64,000 bases of DNA, taken from Cannabis sativa. Lineage: Eukaryota > Streptophyta > Magnoliopsida > Rosales > Cannabaceae. The notes beneath the pieces were generated by a model. The model was not told the DNA's origin, did not search any database, and worked only from the letters and a program-made list of their open reading frames with translations. The translations under genes and the position numbers were made by a program. The stretch lies in NCBI RefSeq assembly GCF_029168945.1, contig NC_083602.1:63012600-63076599 (forward strand), given 5' to 3'. Shown one piece after another: positions 11,493-23,529 of the stretch; the first letter of the stretch is position 1, and the number at the start of each line of letters is the position of its first letter.

Positions 11493-14400
11493 TGTTGGGT
11501 TTTATGCCACAAATAAAACTCATTTCATATAATCAGATTTACTTATTAATAAAGATCAGAAATAACATTTTATGTTGCATGGTTCACATGATTTATTTCA
11601 TGATTATATGTATATAATGCATGAATTCTTTTTAAGTCCAGAACATATGAATTTGTTATGATTATAGTGTTGTCAGTACAGTGGAATATAATCTTAATTA
11701 TATGTTCAAAAGTTTATTCCCTGATTTGTCAGAACACTGGATTTAGACTGACATGGTATAATCAGCGATAGGTATTCTTACACCTTGGAAAAGTGTTCTG
11801 TCCTTTCCAGGACATTGGCAAAGTTTACCAGTATCGGATGTATGGAGTATACATCGGAAGGGACCGATATTGAACTTTGATTAGATATATTAAAATTTAC
11901 CGTAATATCTATTCAATTCAATATCACCTGTTGATCCTAGATCAAATGATCTTAATCCTGATATGGTTAGGTTCAATCTCAAGAGTGTTACTCGTGTTCT
12001 TTAATTTGTTAGTTAAGCCTACTTTTGGGTCAGGGTGATACCTACATTTTGGGAACACGGTAATGCAATTGAGTGGGAGCGCTAACATAAATATGGAATC
12101 TATAGCTTCTATTTGGCAAATAGAAAGTAAAGGATGATTTCCTTCGAGCTTAACCAAACGAAGATAAATGGTGGAGATCTCATTTCACTTAGCTAAAATA
12201 TCATTTATACAGGGTTAAGTGTTTTAAGGATAAAATACATTGAAGGTGTAGCGGTAATAGTAGTATCTTTTCAATGTAGATCATCTATATAGAGGATCAT
12301 TGATCACATTATGGTTATAACAATGGATAACTAATGACGTGTCTATATCATGGAACATATAGAGCGTTCTATATGACTGAGAGTGCAATTCCAAGTTCTA
12401 AGTGTGGATTCAATGAGGAATTAATAAGTTAGGGAATTTACTTGGTAAATTCGGTTCAACTTATTGGAAGCTCGGTTATATAGACCCATGGTCCCCATAC
12501 TAGTTGAGACCATACTGCCTGTAAGACTCAGTTAATTGATATTAATTAATCAATTATAATTCTAAAGTTTAGACTATGTCTACTTTATGAATTCTCACTT
12601 AGTAAGGATGAAATCGTAAATAAAAGGGTTTCTAGGTTTAATTATTAATTGAGAGACTTTGCATATCTAATTAATAATTATTTTAAATGACAATATTATT
12701 TAATAATCTATTTTATTTATTAAATAATTAGTTTTGGCATTTAAATGATTAGAATTGGAAAAATGGCATTTTTGGAGAAATAAAAATAAAATTGAGGAAA
12801 CTGCAAAATCCAAGTGAGGCCCATTTCACCCTATGGCCGGCCACCCCAATTATTATTTTCAATTTTAATTGCCATGTAATTGCTAATCAAAGCCTAGCAA
12901 TAATAGGAAAGTGGTGAATCACACTAAATAAGGCAGTTAATCAATTACACAGTAAAAGAGGAAACTGCTTATCTGGAAAGTTGTGCTCTCCCTTTTCCCT
13001 ATATAAAGCAACCTTTGTTCTCTTCTCTTCCATGTCTTTGTATGCTTAAAAGCCACGAAATTAAGAGAGAAAAATTTCGAAATCCTTGTGAGATGAGTAG
13101 TGCCCACACACATCAAGTGGTACCTCAATCATAGTATGTAAGACTATGGAAAATCTGCATCAAAGAAGGAGAAAAGTGTTGGGTTTTATGCCCTAAATAA
13201 AACTCTATTTCAATGTAATCCAGATTATTCAATGTCAATAAAGTAACAGAACTATTTTTCATTCATTTGTGTATGTTTTGGTTCACTTAATCAATTGTTT
13301 GTCTATTTGATTTATAAATTCATCCAAACCCCTTTCACATACTTGATCATGTTTATTGTGTTGTCAACACAGTGGAAAGTAAACATGACTATGTGAATAA
13401 AGTATTCCTAGATTTATCAAAACACTGGGTTTTACTGATATGACAATCTACAACAGAGTTTACTTGCATTTGGAGAAATGCTATGTTCTTTCCAGAACAT
13501 AGGTTAAAGTAAAGCTCAGGTTGGAGCATGGAGTATGCATTGGAATGGACCGATATTGAACTTTGAAATAGATTTATGAAACTTACCGTATATATCTATT
13601 CAATTCAATATCACTAAGTTGATCCTAGATCACATGATCGAAATCCTGATATGGTTAGGCTCAATCTCGAGAGTGTTATTCGTGTTCTTTGATTTGTTAG
13701 ATAAGCCTAATTCTTGGTCAGGGCAATACATACATTTTGGGAACACGGTAGTACGATTGAGTGGGAGCGCTAACATAAATATGGAATCTATAGCTTTTAT
13801 CTAGCGAATAGTAAGCAAAGGGTGATTTCCTTCGAGCTTAACCAAACGAGATAAATGATTGAGTACTCATTTCACTTAGTTGAAATATCATTTATACAGG
13901 GTTAAGTGTTTTAAGGATAAAATACATTGTAGGGTGTTACAGTAATTTAGTCCCTTTATAGTGTAAATCATCCATATAGAGGATCATTGATCACATTAGG
14001 ATTATAACAATGGATAACTAATGATGTGTCTATATGGTGGAACATATAGAGCATTCTATATAGTGAGAGTGCAATTCTGACTTCTATGTGTGGATTCAAC
14101 GAAGAATTAATAAGTCAGTGAATTTAAGTAGTAAATTCTAGATCTGCTTATTGGAAGATCAGATATATAGACCCATGGTCCCCCCACTAGTTGAGATAAT
14201 ATTACTTGTAAGGCTCATTTAATTGATTTTAATTAACCAGTTATAATTCTCAAGATAGACTGTGTCTATTTGAGATTTATCACTTATTAAGGGCAAAACA
14301 GTAAATAGAGATTTTGAAGGGCATATTTATTAATTAGGAAACTTTAATTAGTTTTATTATTAATAAAATAAATGACAATATATTATTTGATAATTATTAA

Positions 14401-15263
14401 ATAATTAGATTTGACATTTATGTGGTTGAACAAAGGAATTGGCAGTTTTTGACAAAACAGGAAACTATCAATGTAGGAAAAGGAAAGTTGGAAAAGTGGC
14501 AAGCCTTGTTTCCACAATGCCTAGGCCGGCCACTTAAGCTTCCTTCTCTCTTTGATTTTTTCAATTTTAAATGTCAATTAATTCAATCATAGCTCTGGGT
14601 GGTCTTCTATAAATAGAAGGCAAAGGCTTCAGTTTCCAACAACACTTTCACAACATTATTCTGACAGAATTTTCTCTCTGAAAATTCTCTCTGAGCCGCC
14701 ACCCTCTCTCTCTCTCTCTATTCCTTCACTGTTTCGAAATCTATAAGTGTTAGAGTAGTGCCCACACACATCAAGTAATACCTCAATCATAGTGAGGAAG
14801 GCTGTGTAGAATTCAGAAACAACAAAGAAGGACTATCGGGCTCAGATCTTGATTATACTCTGCTACAGAAAGGAATCAAGGGTTAGAGATCTGAGTGGGA
14901 GGAGACATATATTCCGCTGCACCCAATGTAAGATTTCTGATACTTTTATGTGTTTAATTTTCCATCGTTTTAGAAGTTCATATTTAGGTTGTTAAATCAA
15001 CATACTTGTGAGTAGATCTAAGTTCCTGGTAAAATAACTTCCAACAAAAAGAAGATCCAGGTTCAGATCTTGGTGATGCTCTGCTACAGAAAGGAATCAA
15101 GGGCTAGAGATCTGAACGGAAGGAGTCATATTATTCCGCTGCACCCACTGTAAGGTTTTCTAACTTTATATGTGTTTATTTTCATTGTTTTAGAATTCAT
15201 ATTAGGATGTTAATCAAACATACTTGTTAGTAAATCTAGATCCTAGTAAAATAATTTCCAACA
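11493..15263 (+). mobile_element. Solo LTR (level 3 of nest) inside gag of element B
   Basis: It starts TGTTGGGTTTTATGCC and ends AATTTCCAACA. The exact target duplication GGTTG is at 11488-11492 and 15264-15268. After removing the inner insertion (13177-15046 plus one AAAAG) it is about 1.9 kb long, the length of other family A LTRs. No internal sequence is present, so it is a solo LTR. It carries the tatataaag box near 13000 and the cccacacacatcaagtgg block of the family. Confidence 0.92.
13177..15046 (+). mobile_element. Solo LTR (level 4 of nest)
   Basis: 1870 bp, TGTTGGGTTTTATGCC to CTTCCAACA, with the exact target duplication AAAAG at 13172-13176 and 15047-15051. It sits inside the level 3 solo LTR in the same orientation. 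It is the youngest event at this site by position. Confidence 0.92.
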
Positions 15264-15900
15264 GGTTGACACCCTTAAAACTCGGTTTTCTAAAACCGAA
15301 AAGGCTGCTGAAGTAATGACGAAGTTAACTGAGCTATTCGGTAGGGCATCTCTTCAGTCTCGCTTTGACGCGACTAAGAAATACATCAATGCATGGATGG
15401 AACCCCATCAAAACGTGCGTGATCATGTTCTCCTCATGGCAAGTTATTTCCAAGAAGCCCAGGATCATGGTGCTGAAATGGATCACACTACTCAAGTAAG
15501 CCTTATCTTGACTAGTCTGACTCCAGCATTTCTGTCCTATACATCAAATTATGTCATGAATAAAAAGGACATAGACTTTCATGAGTTAGTCAATGACCTT
15601 CAGACATATGAAAATTTGATTGGAGGCCCCAAGAAGAAAGGGAATAAGCCTCAAAATTCTGGGAATGGTAATTGGACGGTCAAACTTGAGGCAAATGTTG
15701 CCTCTGCTTCTAAATCCAAATCAAAGAAGAAGTGAAGAAACACCAAGAAGCGTGCCAAAGCCATGAAAAACAAAAAGGCTGCTACTTCTGGTGATGCACT
15801 CAAAGGAAAGTGTTTCTACTGCAATGAGAAAGGTCATTGGAAACCCCAATCTCCTAAACTTCTTGCAAAGAAACAAGGTATTTCTTTATATAAACTTTAA

Positions 15901-17702
15901 GAGTTTTAGTGAATTATTATCTAATTGGAATATTGATTCTGGACTAACTTTGTTTATTTGTTTCTTCTTCTTATAGGCCAAGCTACTTGAACTCAGATGC
16001 TATCTTCATGAGTTGGATCAGAAAGCTGGACAAAGGGTGAAGATCGTCCAAGATGAAGATGAAGCTCATTTATCTATTTTTTGAATTAATTTTTTTAGTT
16101 TAAAGACAATTTGGATTTCGAATCTTAGTTAGGGATTTTTATCCCTGTTTTTCTCATATTATTGCAATACTTTTTTTTTTATTAATAAAGCTTATTTTAT
16201 TTTCTATTTCAAACAAATTGCAATTTATGAGATTGAGCTTCATTTACTTTATCTTCAACCACAATTACCACATTATATTTATATGTTTGTATGTGTAAGT
16301 GTTTTTATTATTGATGCAAATTCTATAATATTTACAACTCTTCATAGAGTTATATTAAATAAACACTAAAAATTATTTCTATGTTTATTAATAATTGTTA
16401 ATTCTAATACAATTATTGAGAATTTGTTTAATAAAAGGATCTTTTGATCTGATAGGGGTGGAGAAAAGTTAAGAAAACTATGCAGTTCAACGATCTTTTA
16501 TATCTAATGAACTCTAGATTGTATTCAACTCCACATAATCTCTATCACACTTAGAGAATCATGATCTTTACAACCTTTAGGGGTGGATCATAATCTCTAT
16601 AAACTTAGGGGTGGAGTTTACTCCACAATACCTTATGTAACACATATTTTCTTTAAACATGGAAGTAATATGATGACTTAGCTATTATAAATATAAATCC
16701 TTGATCTTGATTGTATGTTCCAATTTAGTTTTACTGTTGTAGTAAAAATTGATACCTATAAAAGTTCTTTGATAATGTATCACACTACCTTAATTGAGTG
16801 GGAGAATTTTAAAATTCTTTACCCATCTTCATTAGGTTGACACTTGTGATAGGAACTTAAGAACACTACTGAAAAGCAAATCTAACCATTCATGTGGATA
16901 GATATAACTTATCAGAATTATGAGAATAAGATAATAGAATTCTAGTTCAGTCTATTCGAATGACTTGAGCAAAGAATTCTTAATCCTCATAACATTTTAT
17001 GGTATCTTGATTTTGATTACTTAATCTCTGGCAAGTATTTTTCACTTCAAATACTAGTATGCTATGTTGATGATTTAGTCTTAAAAGAAACTTAAAGTTT
17101 CAGACTAATACAATAAGTCACAACTAGATAACTCTCCAAACAATAAAGAGGTTAAAAGTATTATTTAACCAGACATCTGCTATTGAGTGGGAGCTATCTG
17201 AGATGTAATCAAATAAAAAACATTAGAAGATATTCAAAAAAGATTTATGAAAGTGATCTATATGTTAGATATTAAGGAACTGTATATCAGTTATCCTTGT
17301 GTCTACCCCAACTCATTCGAATTATGAGATGGTGGTTACTTTGGGGGTGGAGGAATTATTTTATAATAATTCAAGCTCTACCAGAAAATATTTATAACTT
17401 TGTAAATTCGAAATTACCAGAAAGTTATTTTTACTGAAGAAAAGTCTTCACTGTATTATCTAAATTCCATATTTTAAAATATGAGAGATATGTCTTCTAT
17501 TCATTCAGATGTACTTTAAACAGTAAGGATTTCAGCATCCCTTGATGAGTAAAGCATATAATAAAGGATGTTTCATAAATGTATTTATGAACTAGTTTCC
17601 AGAAGTTTGGGTGGATTCAAATATACTACACTTGATCTGAAGATCAAGACATCAGATTGATTTATTTGCACAGTTTGTTTTATGCTAGTGCAAGTGGGAG
17701 TT
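15901..17702 (+). mobile_element. 3' non-coding internal region and polypurine tract of element B
   Basis: No pol domain is present. Just after gag, an intron-like stretch begins GTATTTCTTTATA (15888) and ends TTCTTATAG (15976), followed by an open segment to 16084 (KLLELRCYLHELDQKAGQ) rich in acidic and Gln residues; whether it is a spliced Gag tail is unclear. From 16085 on the sequence is AT-rich with repeated ggggtgga words (16455, 16580, 16609, 17343). The tract caagtgggagtt at 17691-17702 is the polypurine tract. Confidence 0.65.
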
Positions 17703-19600
17703 TGTTGGGTTTTGTGCCATAAATAAAACCCTTTACAATCTGATTAGTAATCAATATAAAAAATTTGAAGTGATTTATGTTTGCATGAATTTTACATGCT
17801 AATGGTTTAATATGTTTATTACATTTACACACAAAATCAGTTAAGTCCAGATCATATGTTTATTCACAATTACAGTATCGTCAACACAATGGAATGTGAT
17901 TGTGATCACATGAATCAAAAGACTAAGTCCCTGTTTCATCAGTGTTTTGGATTTACACTAATGTGATAATCAGCGATGATGTGTACTTACACTTGGAGTA
18001 AGTTCTATGTTCTTTCTAGGACATTGGTAAAGTATACTAGTTTCGAATGTATGGAGTATACATTGGACTGGACCGATATTGCAACTTAGTTAAGATATTA
18101 TAAACTTACCGTTATATATTTCCAAGTCAATATCAGTAGTTGATCTTAAGATTAAAAGAATCTAAATCCTGATATGCTAAGGCTCAACTCAGGAGTACTA
18201 TTCATGTTCTTTGATTTATTAGTTAAGCCTACTTTTGGGTCAGGGTGATACGTATATTTTGGAAACATGATAGTATGATTGAGTGGGAGTGCTGAACATA
18301 AATATAGAATCTATAGCTTCTACTGGTGTATAGAAGTCAAGTGATGATTCACTTCGAGCTTAGCTAAATAGAAGTAAATGGATGAGTTCTTGTTTAAGTG
18401 ACTAATTCTTAGATCACTAAACATCATTTACAGGTAGCTAAGTATTTTAAGGGGCAAAATACGTTGAGGGGTGAGAACGGTAAAATTATCCCATCTCGAT
18501 GTAAATGATCTATATAGAGGATCTTTGATCACAATAAGATTATAACAATGGTTAAATGAGATAGCATATTTATATCGTGGAACATAAAATATGTTCTATA
18601 TAAGTCTGAGAGTGCAATTCTAAGTTCTAAGAGTGGATTCAACGAAGAATTAATAAGTAGGGATTTACTTAGTAAATTCGGTTCACTTATTGGAAGCTCA
18701 ACATATAGATCCATGGTCCCCATTCTAGTTGAGACTATACTGCTTGTAAGACTCAATAATTGATTTGTGATTAATCAATTATAATTCTAAAGTTAGACTA
18801 TGTCTGATTTGTGAATTTTCACTAAGCAGGGGTGAAATTGTAAAGAAAAGAGATTCTAGGTTTATTTATTTATTAATAGACTTTATATGTCTAATTAATA
18901 ATTAAATTAAATGACAATATTATTTAATAATCTATTTTAGTTATTAAATAATTAGTTTTGGCATTTAAAAGGTTAGAATTGGAAAATTGGCGTTTTTGAG
19001 AAAATAGAAATAAAATTTGTGAAAACTGCAAAATCTAAGTAAGGCCCATTACACACCATGGCCGGCCACTTGGGATAGTTTTTCAAATTGATATTTTCAT
19101 TATTTTAATGCCAAATAATTCCTAACCTAAACCTAGTAGTTGCTTATAAATAGAAAGTGATGGCTCAGTCAACTAATAAGTTTTCATAAGTTTGAATAAC
19201 CTTTTTTGTCGGAAAATTCTTTTTTCAGAAAACTGAGCCTTCCCTTTCTCTCTATAGCCAAAACCTACCCTCTCTCTTTTCTTCTTCATAAATTTCGAAC
19301 CTTAGTGATAGAGTAAGTGCCCACACACAGCAAGTGGTACCTCAATCATAGATTGGAAGACTGTGAAGGATCACACACAAAGAGAAGGTCATTCGGGCTC
19401 AGATCTTGATAATACTCTGCGACAGAAAGGATACAAGGGTTAGAGATCTGAGTGGAAGGAGACATTAATTCCGCTGCCATCAATGTAAGGTTTTCTTAAC
19501 TTTATATCTGTTTATTTATCGTTTTAGAAAGTTCATATTTAGGGTGTTAAACAACATACTTGTGAGTAGATCTAAGATCCTGGTAAAATAAATTCTAACA
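17703..19600 (+). repeat. 3' LTR of element B (1898 bp)
   Basis: TGTTGGGTTTTGTGCC to AAATTCTAACA. It matches the 5' LTR over its whole length with few substitutions (for example the last bases ATTCTAACA against ATTCCAACA). It is followed by the TCCTT target duplication. Confidence 0.92.
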
Positions 19601-20955
19601 TCCTTCCATTCAGATCTCTAGCCCTTAATTCCTTTCTGTAGCAGAGCATTATCAAGATCTGAATCTGGATCTCTTTCTCTCCTTTTTTGATGGTTGATTT
19701 TCCATACTCTTACATACTATGATTGAGGTACCACTTGATGTGTGTGGGCACTACTCATCACTCAAAGGAATTTCGAAAAACAGAGAAGAAAAGAGAGAGC
19801 AAAGTGGTGGTTCAGGAATTCACTCTGAAAAAAATGAGATCTAATTCTGTATGAAACCTGAAGCCTTTACCTTCTATTTATAGAATACCACACATGGTTA
19901 AGGTTGAATTACTTGGCATTCAAAAATGAAAAATAAAATGATAAAAGGGAAGCAAAGTGGTCGGCCATATAACCGAGCTTCCAATAAGTTGAACCGAATT
20001 TACCAAGTAAATTCCCTAACTTATTAATTCCTTATTGAATCCACTCTTAGAACTTGGAATTGCAGTCTCAGTCATATAGAACGCTCTATATGTTCCATGA
20101 TATAGACACGTCATTAGTTATCCATTGTTATAATCGTAATGTGATCAATGACCCTCTAATAGATGATCTACATTGAAAAGGCACTAAGTTACCGTTACAC
20201 CTTCAATGTATTTTATCCTTAAAACACTTAGCTCCGTATAAATGATATTTCAGCAAAGTGAAATGAGATCTCCACCATTTATTTCTGTTTAGCCAAGCTC
20301 GAAGGATATCATCGTTTCACTTCTAAATTCCTATAAAAGTTATAGATTCCATATTTATGATAGCTCTCCCACTCAATTATACTATCATGTTCCCAAAATG
20401 TACGTATCACCCTGACTCAAAAGTAGGCTTAACTAACAAATCAAAGAACATGTATAATACTCTTGAGATCGAACCTAACCATATCAGGATTAAGATCATT
20501 TGATATAGGATCAACAGGTGATATTGAATTGAATAGATATTACGGTAAGTTTTAATATATCTAATCAAAGTTCAATATCGGTCCCTTCCGATGTATACTC
20601 CATACATCCGATAATGCTAAACTTTGCCAATGTCCTGGAAATGACATAACACTTTTCCAAGGTGTAAGAATACCTATCGCTGATTATACCATGTCAGTCT
20701 AAATCCAGTGTTCTGACAAATCAGGAAATAAACTTTCGAACATATAATTAAGATTATATTCCACTGTGCTGACAACACTATAATCATTAACAAATTCATA
20801 TTTTCTGGACTTAAAAAGAATTCATACATTATATACATATAATTCATGAAATAAATCATGTGAACCATGCAACATAAAATGTTATTTCTGATCTTTATTA
20901 ATAAGTAAATCTGATTATATTGAAATGAGTTTTATTTAGGGCACAAAACCCAACA

Positions 20956-21259
20956 ATCGTGCCCAACATCGGGCCTAAAAATTAAAAAAAAAATAAAGGG
21001 CCATCAGGCCCATATATCGGGCCCTATCGTGCCCAATATCGGGCCCTATTGTGCCCAATATCGGGCCTAAAAATTAAAAAAACAAAAGGGCCATCGGGCC
21101 TTACATCAGGCTCATCAAGGGAAAAAAATCAATCACCATTGGTCCTACCCCATCGGGCTCAACATCGGGTCCTAATGACCCCATCGGGCGGACCATCGGG
21201 CCGACTATCGGGCCCACATTAGGCCTGACATCGGACCTTCATCTTCCCGGATGAATCAA
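20956..21259. repeat. ATCGGGCC-type short repeats, right part
   Basis: At least a dozen copies of cgggcc or catcgggc words occur, some as atatcgggccctatcgtgcccaa-like units, joined by aaaaattaaaa spacers. The tract continues the one at 5443-5540; the two were adjacent before the LTR nest arrived. It is far more GC-rich than its surroundings. Confidence 0.75.
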
Positions 21260-21760
21260 TCCTAAATCACACTCTAAACAGAGCCAAAAAATCACACCTT
21301 AAATCACACACTAAATCATAGATCCTAAATCTATCAATAAAATGCATTTTAAACCTAAATCAATAATTAAAAAATTCAAAAAATCCAAAGACACGAGATC
21401 TTACCTTTGCCGACATTGGGTGGTGGTGGTTTGGTCGAGATGGGTTTGATTTTCTTAGTCGTGGTGTTCGGTGGTGTTCGGTCAGTTTTCGTGGTGTTCC
21501 TCGTCGATCGGCAGTGGGTGCGGTGCGGCGGAGGAGGACGTCGTGGGTAGGGGCGATGGGTGTAGACGATCGCCGTGCGGTGCGGTCCGACGGAGGAGGA
21601 CGTTGTGGTAGGGGAAAAGGGCGGTGGACGGTGGGGTTGCTCGTGGGTTTAGGGTGGATTTGAGAGAGAAAGGAGGTAGAGATAGAGGGTTGAGAAAAGT
21701 GGGAGGGATATTTTGAGGTTTAGGGAAAACTATACCTATTTGCCCAATTTTAGTATACTT
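21260..21760. other. GC-rich tract with short tandem duplication, possible transposon end
   Basis: A 62-base-offset duplication is visible: cggaggaggacgtcgtggg near 21528 and cggaggaggacgttgtgg near 21590. Other repeated words are gtggtgttcg at 21460-21505. The tract ends in a G-rich leader-like sequence and then tatacctatttgccc. No stable long reading frame is seen. With the DUF1985 fragment at 5078 it may form the remains of one Mutator-like element split by the LTR nest, but terminal repeats were not demonstrated. Confidence 0.35.
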
Positions 21761-23300
21761 AGGTATAACATTTTAATTTGGGTGTAAATAATGCACAGTA
21801 AATCAAATTTCCCAAAAAAAAGTGTAGAGAACAAAAAAATAAATCAATTTTTTAAACTTGATATGAAAATTTTTGTTGAATTGAGTGTTTTTCAATCTTT
21901 CTTTCCATACCAAATATGATTTTTTTTTCACCATATTTCCTACCCTTTTCTCACTTTTTTTCTTCACAAAAATCTTTCCAAATATAACCTTAAAGTTCCT
22001 TATATACATTATTTTTAATATTATACTTGAAAAATATATTTAAAATTATTTGATATGATTTAATTGTTCAATTATTCATAATATGTAATTTAAATTTTTT
22101 ATAAACCACTGCACGCACGCAAACTGCGACCTGTTTACTAATTATTTTTTTATAACCACACCTCACTCCCTTTACCAAACGTTGTTTGTACACCCTAAAA
22201 TTTTTCTTTTACATTATTTTTTAAAAAAAACCCTCAAAGACATTTGCGTTCTTGTTCTCAGGCTTCTCTTCTTCTTTAATTTTGATCTCATTTTTGCACT
22301 AATAGAAATATTCAAATCAGGTTTTTGGTTAAAATATTACGAGATATCAGTTCTAATATGATACTCTATTGGATAATTAATCTCGAAGTGATTGAAATTT
22401 GTAGTTGTATGAATATTTTTTCATTTTTTGTATGAAAGTAAAATCTATTAATAATGCACTGGGAAAACCAAATGGAATAGGTAAATATTAAATAATTAGT
22501 AGCAACAAAGGGTAGAGTATAGTATCCATTAACGATTAGTTCTTTTTATTTTTTATTTTTTTTTTGAAAGATTTTCCATTAGCAACCATTATTTAATTTT
22601 AATTAGTGGGTGTACTTATTAAAAAATAAATTAAAAAAAATTAAAAAAAAATATTTATTTGGTCATTTTACAAAAGACTAATTATGTAACTATTTTTGAG
22701 GTGTAATTATAATTTTATGGGTATAAACATAAATCCCCTTATTATTTCTTATTAGAGAAAGACATATTGGGTTGGGATAATTGTTAGTTCCGTTTTGGGG
22801 TGAAATACTTTACTTGTAAACAAAGAAAGAAAAAGAAAAGAAAACAGTTGTAATTGTATATTGTAGTTAGTATAGTTCACTTATTCACAAAAATGGTTAA
22901 CCATAACTCCCTAACCCACCACCATATTATTAAAGTAACTCACACCCACCCATATAATATTAATGGTAAGTAACCAATCGCCAACTAACGAAATAAACAA
23001 TACTTTGATAATGTAATTGGATCATTACATTTGTTGATTTCCCATAATTAAATATAGATGTAGATTTTTCATTTAATATATATATATAAAGTAAATCAAT
23101 AAATGAACTTTTCGATGCTACTAATATGATATGCTTATTTTGAAGTTCTGTTTAATTGTTTTCCTGTTACGTGCAACTTAATATTTTAAACTAAAGGAGT
23201 TGCTCCTCATAGTGACTAGAAAATTGTCAAAATAATAAAGAATATATTCATATACATAGTTAGAACAATAGTAAATAATAATTAATACTATATATATATA
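21761..23300. other. AT-rich intergenic spacer upstream of the rhomboid gene
   Basis: Mostly A/T runs, poly-pyrimidine stretches and simple tata repeats. I see no gene, terminal repeats or conserved element here. Short ORFs such as 21803-22009 (minus) are AT-rich noise. Confidence 0.5.
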
Positions 23301-23529
23301 GGGATATGATTTTGTCCCGTTATTGTACATTCACGGATTACAATCCGTAATGTACGGCAGCCGTCAGATGAGGGAGTTATTTGATCTGAACGGCTGAGAT
23401 TGATCTAGAGGTAATTAGGGGTAAAAAGTAGAAACGTACCCTGACACTCATTTAATGTACTTTGAGACCCATCTAATGTACCACGGAATACATTCCGTGA
23501 AAGTACATCACGGAACAAAATCATATCCC
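23301..23529. mobile_element. MITE with terminal inverted repeats, 229 bp
   Basis: The left end GGGATATGATTTTGT and the right end ACAAAATCATATCCC are exact inverted repeats of 15 bases, extended by CCGT/TCCGT and by flanking tatata runs on both sides. Internal words cacgga and tgtac also recur inverted (ttcacgga at 23330, tccgtgaa at 23495). There is no coding capacity. It lies about 390 bp upstream of the rhomboid start codon, in what may be promoter sequence. Flanking TATATATA makes the target duplication unreadable; TA or longer is possible. Confidence 0.8.

Larger units (their letters stand above)
11270..15900 (+). pseudogene. Copia-type Gag (UBN2-like) of element B, split by nested solo LTRs
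   Basis: The first part (11270-11492) encodes an N-terminal Gag segment with LTENKLNGSNFPKWNENI and ends where a solo LTR entered. The frame resumes at 15264-15268 (target duplication) and runs to a TGA at 15733-15735, with RDHVLLM, LILTSLTPAF and ELVNDLQTYE-type blocks that match the helical Gag domain of plant Copia elements. The same frame continues after TGA into a zinc knuckle (CFYCNEKGHW from 15811), but the last ligand of CX2CX4HX4C is Ser (tct) instead of Cys, and it stops at 15900. So there are three lesions: the insertion, the in-frame stop and the lost zinc ligand. Gag forms the particle that packages element RNA; this copy cannot now make it. Start choice at the ATG pair 11270 is by match to the usual Gag N-terminus. 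Confidence 0.85.
5684..19600 (+). mobile_element. Element B: gag-only LTR retrotransposon (level 2 of nest)
   Basis: Two LTRs of equal length (5684-7581 and 17703-19600, 1898 bp each) flank an internal region with a PBS and a polypurine tract. The target duplication TCCTT is exact (5679-5683 and 19601-19605). Without the nested insert (11493-15263 plus one duplication) the internal region is about 6.3 kb: a long AT-rich leader, a broken gag gene, and 1.8 kb without coding sequence. No protease, integrase, reverse transcriptase or RNase H motif is seen, so the element was probably mobilised by a relative. Gag resembles Copia (UBN2 type). LTRs differ at only scattered sites, which implies a fairly recent insertion. 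Confidence 0.92.
5541..20955 (-). mobile_element. Solo LTR (level 1 of nest), minus orientation, split by element B
   Basis: The left piece (5541-5683) begins TGTTGGAAATATTTTACC and the right piece (19606-20955) ends AAAACCCAACA; read on the minus strand they make one LTR of about 1.49 kb. Both ends are flanked by ATCGT (5536-5540 and 20956-20960), a perfect 5-bp target duplication. There is no PBS, internal region or second LTR, so it is a solo LTR produced by LTR-LTR recombination. It landed inside the ATCGGGCC repeat tract and was later the target of element B at 5684. Confidence 0.92.

Noticed and set aside
20956..21259. CRISPR-like array in the ATCGGGCC tract
   Set aside because: Repeats are 6-10 bases, irregularly spaced and without unique spacers; the DNA is eukaryotic.
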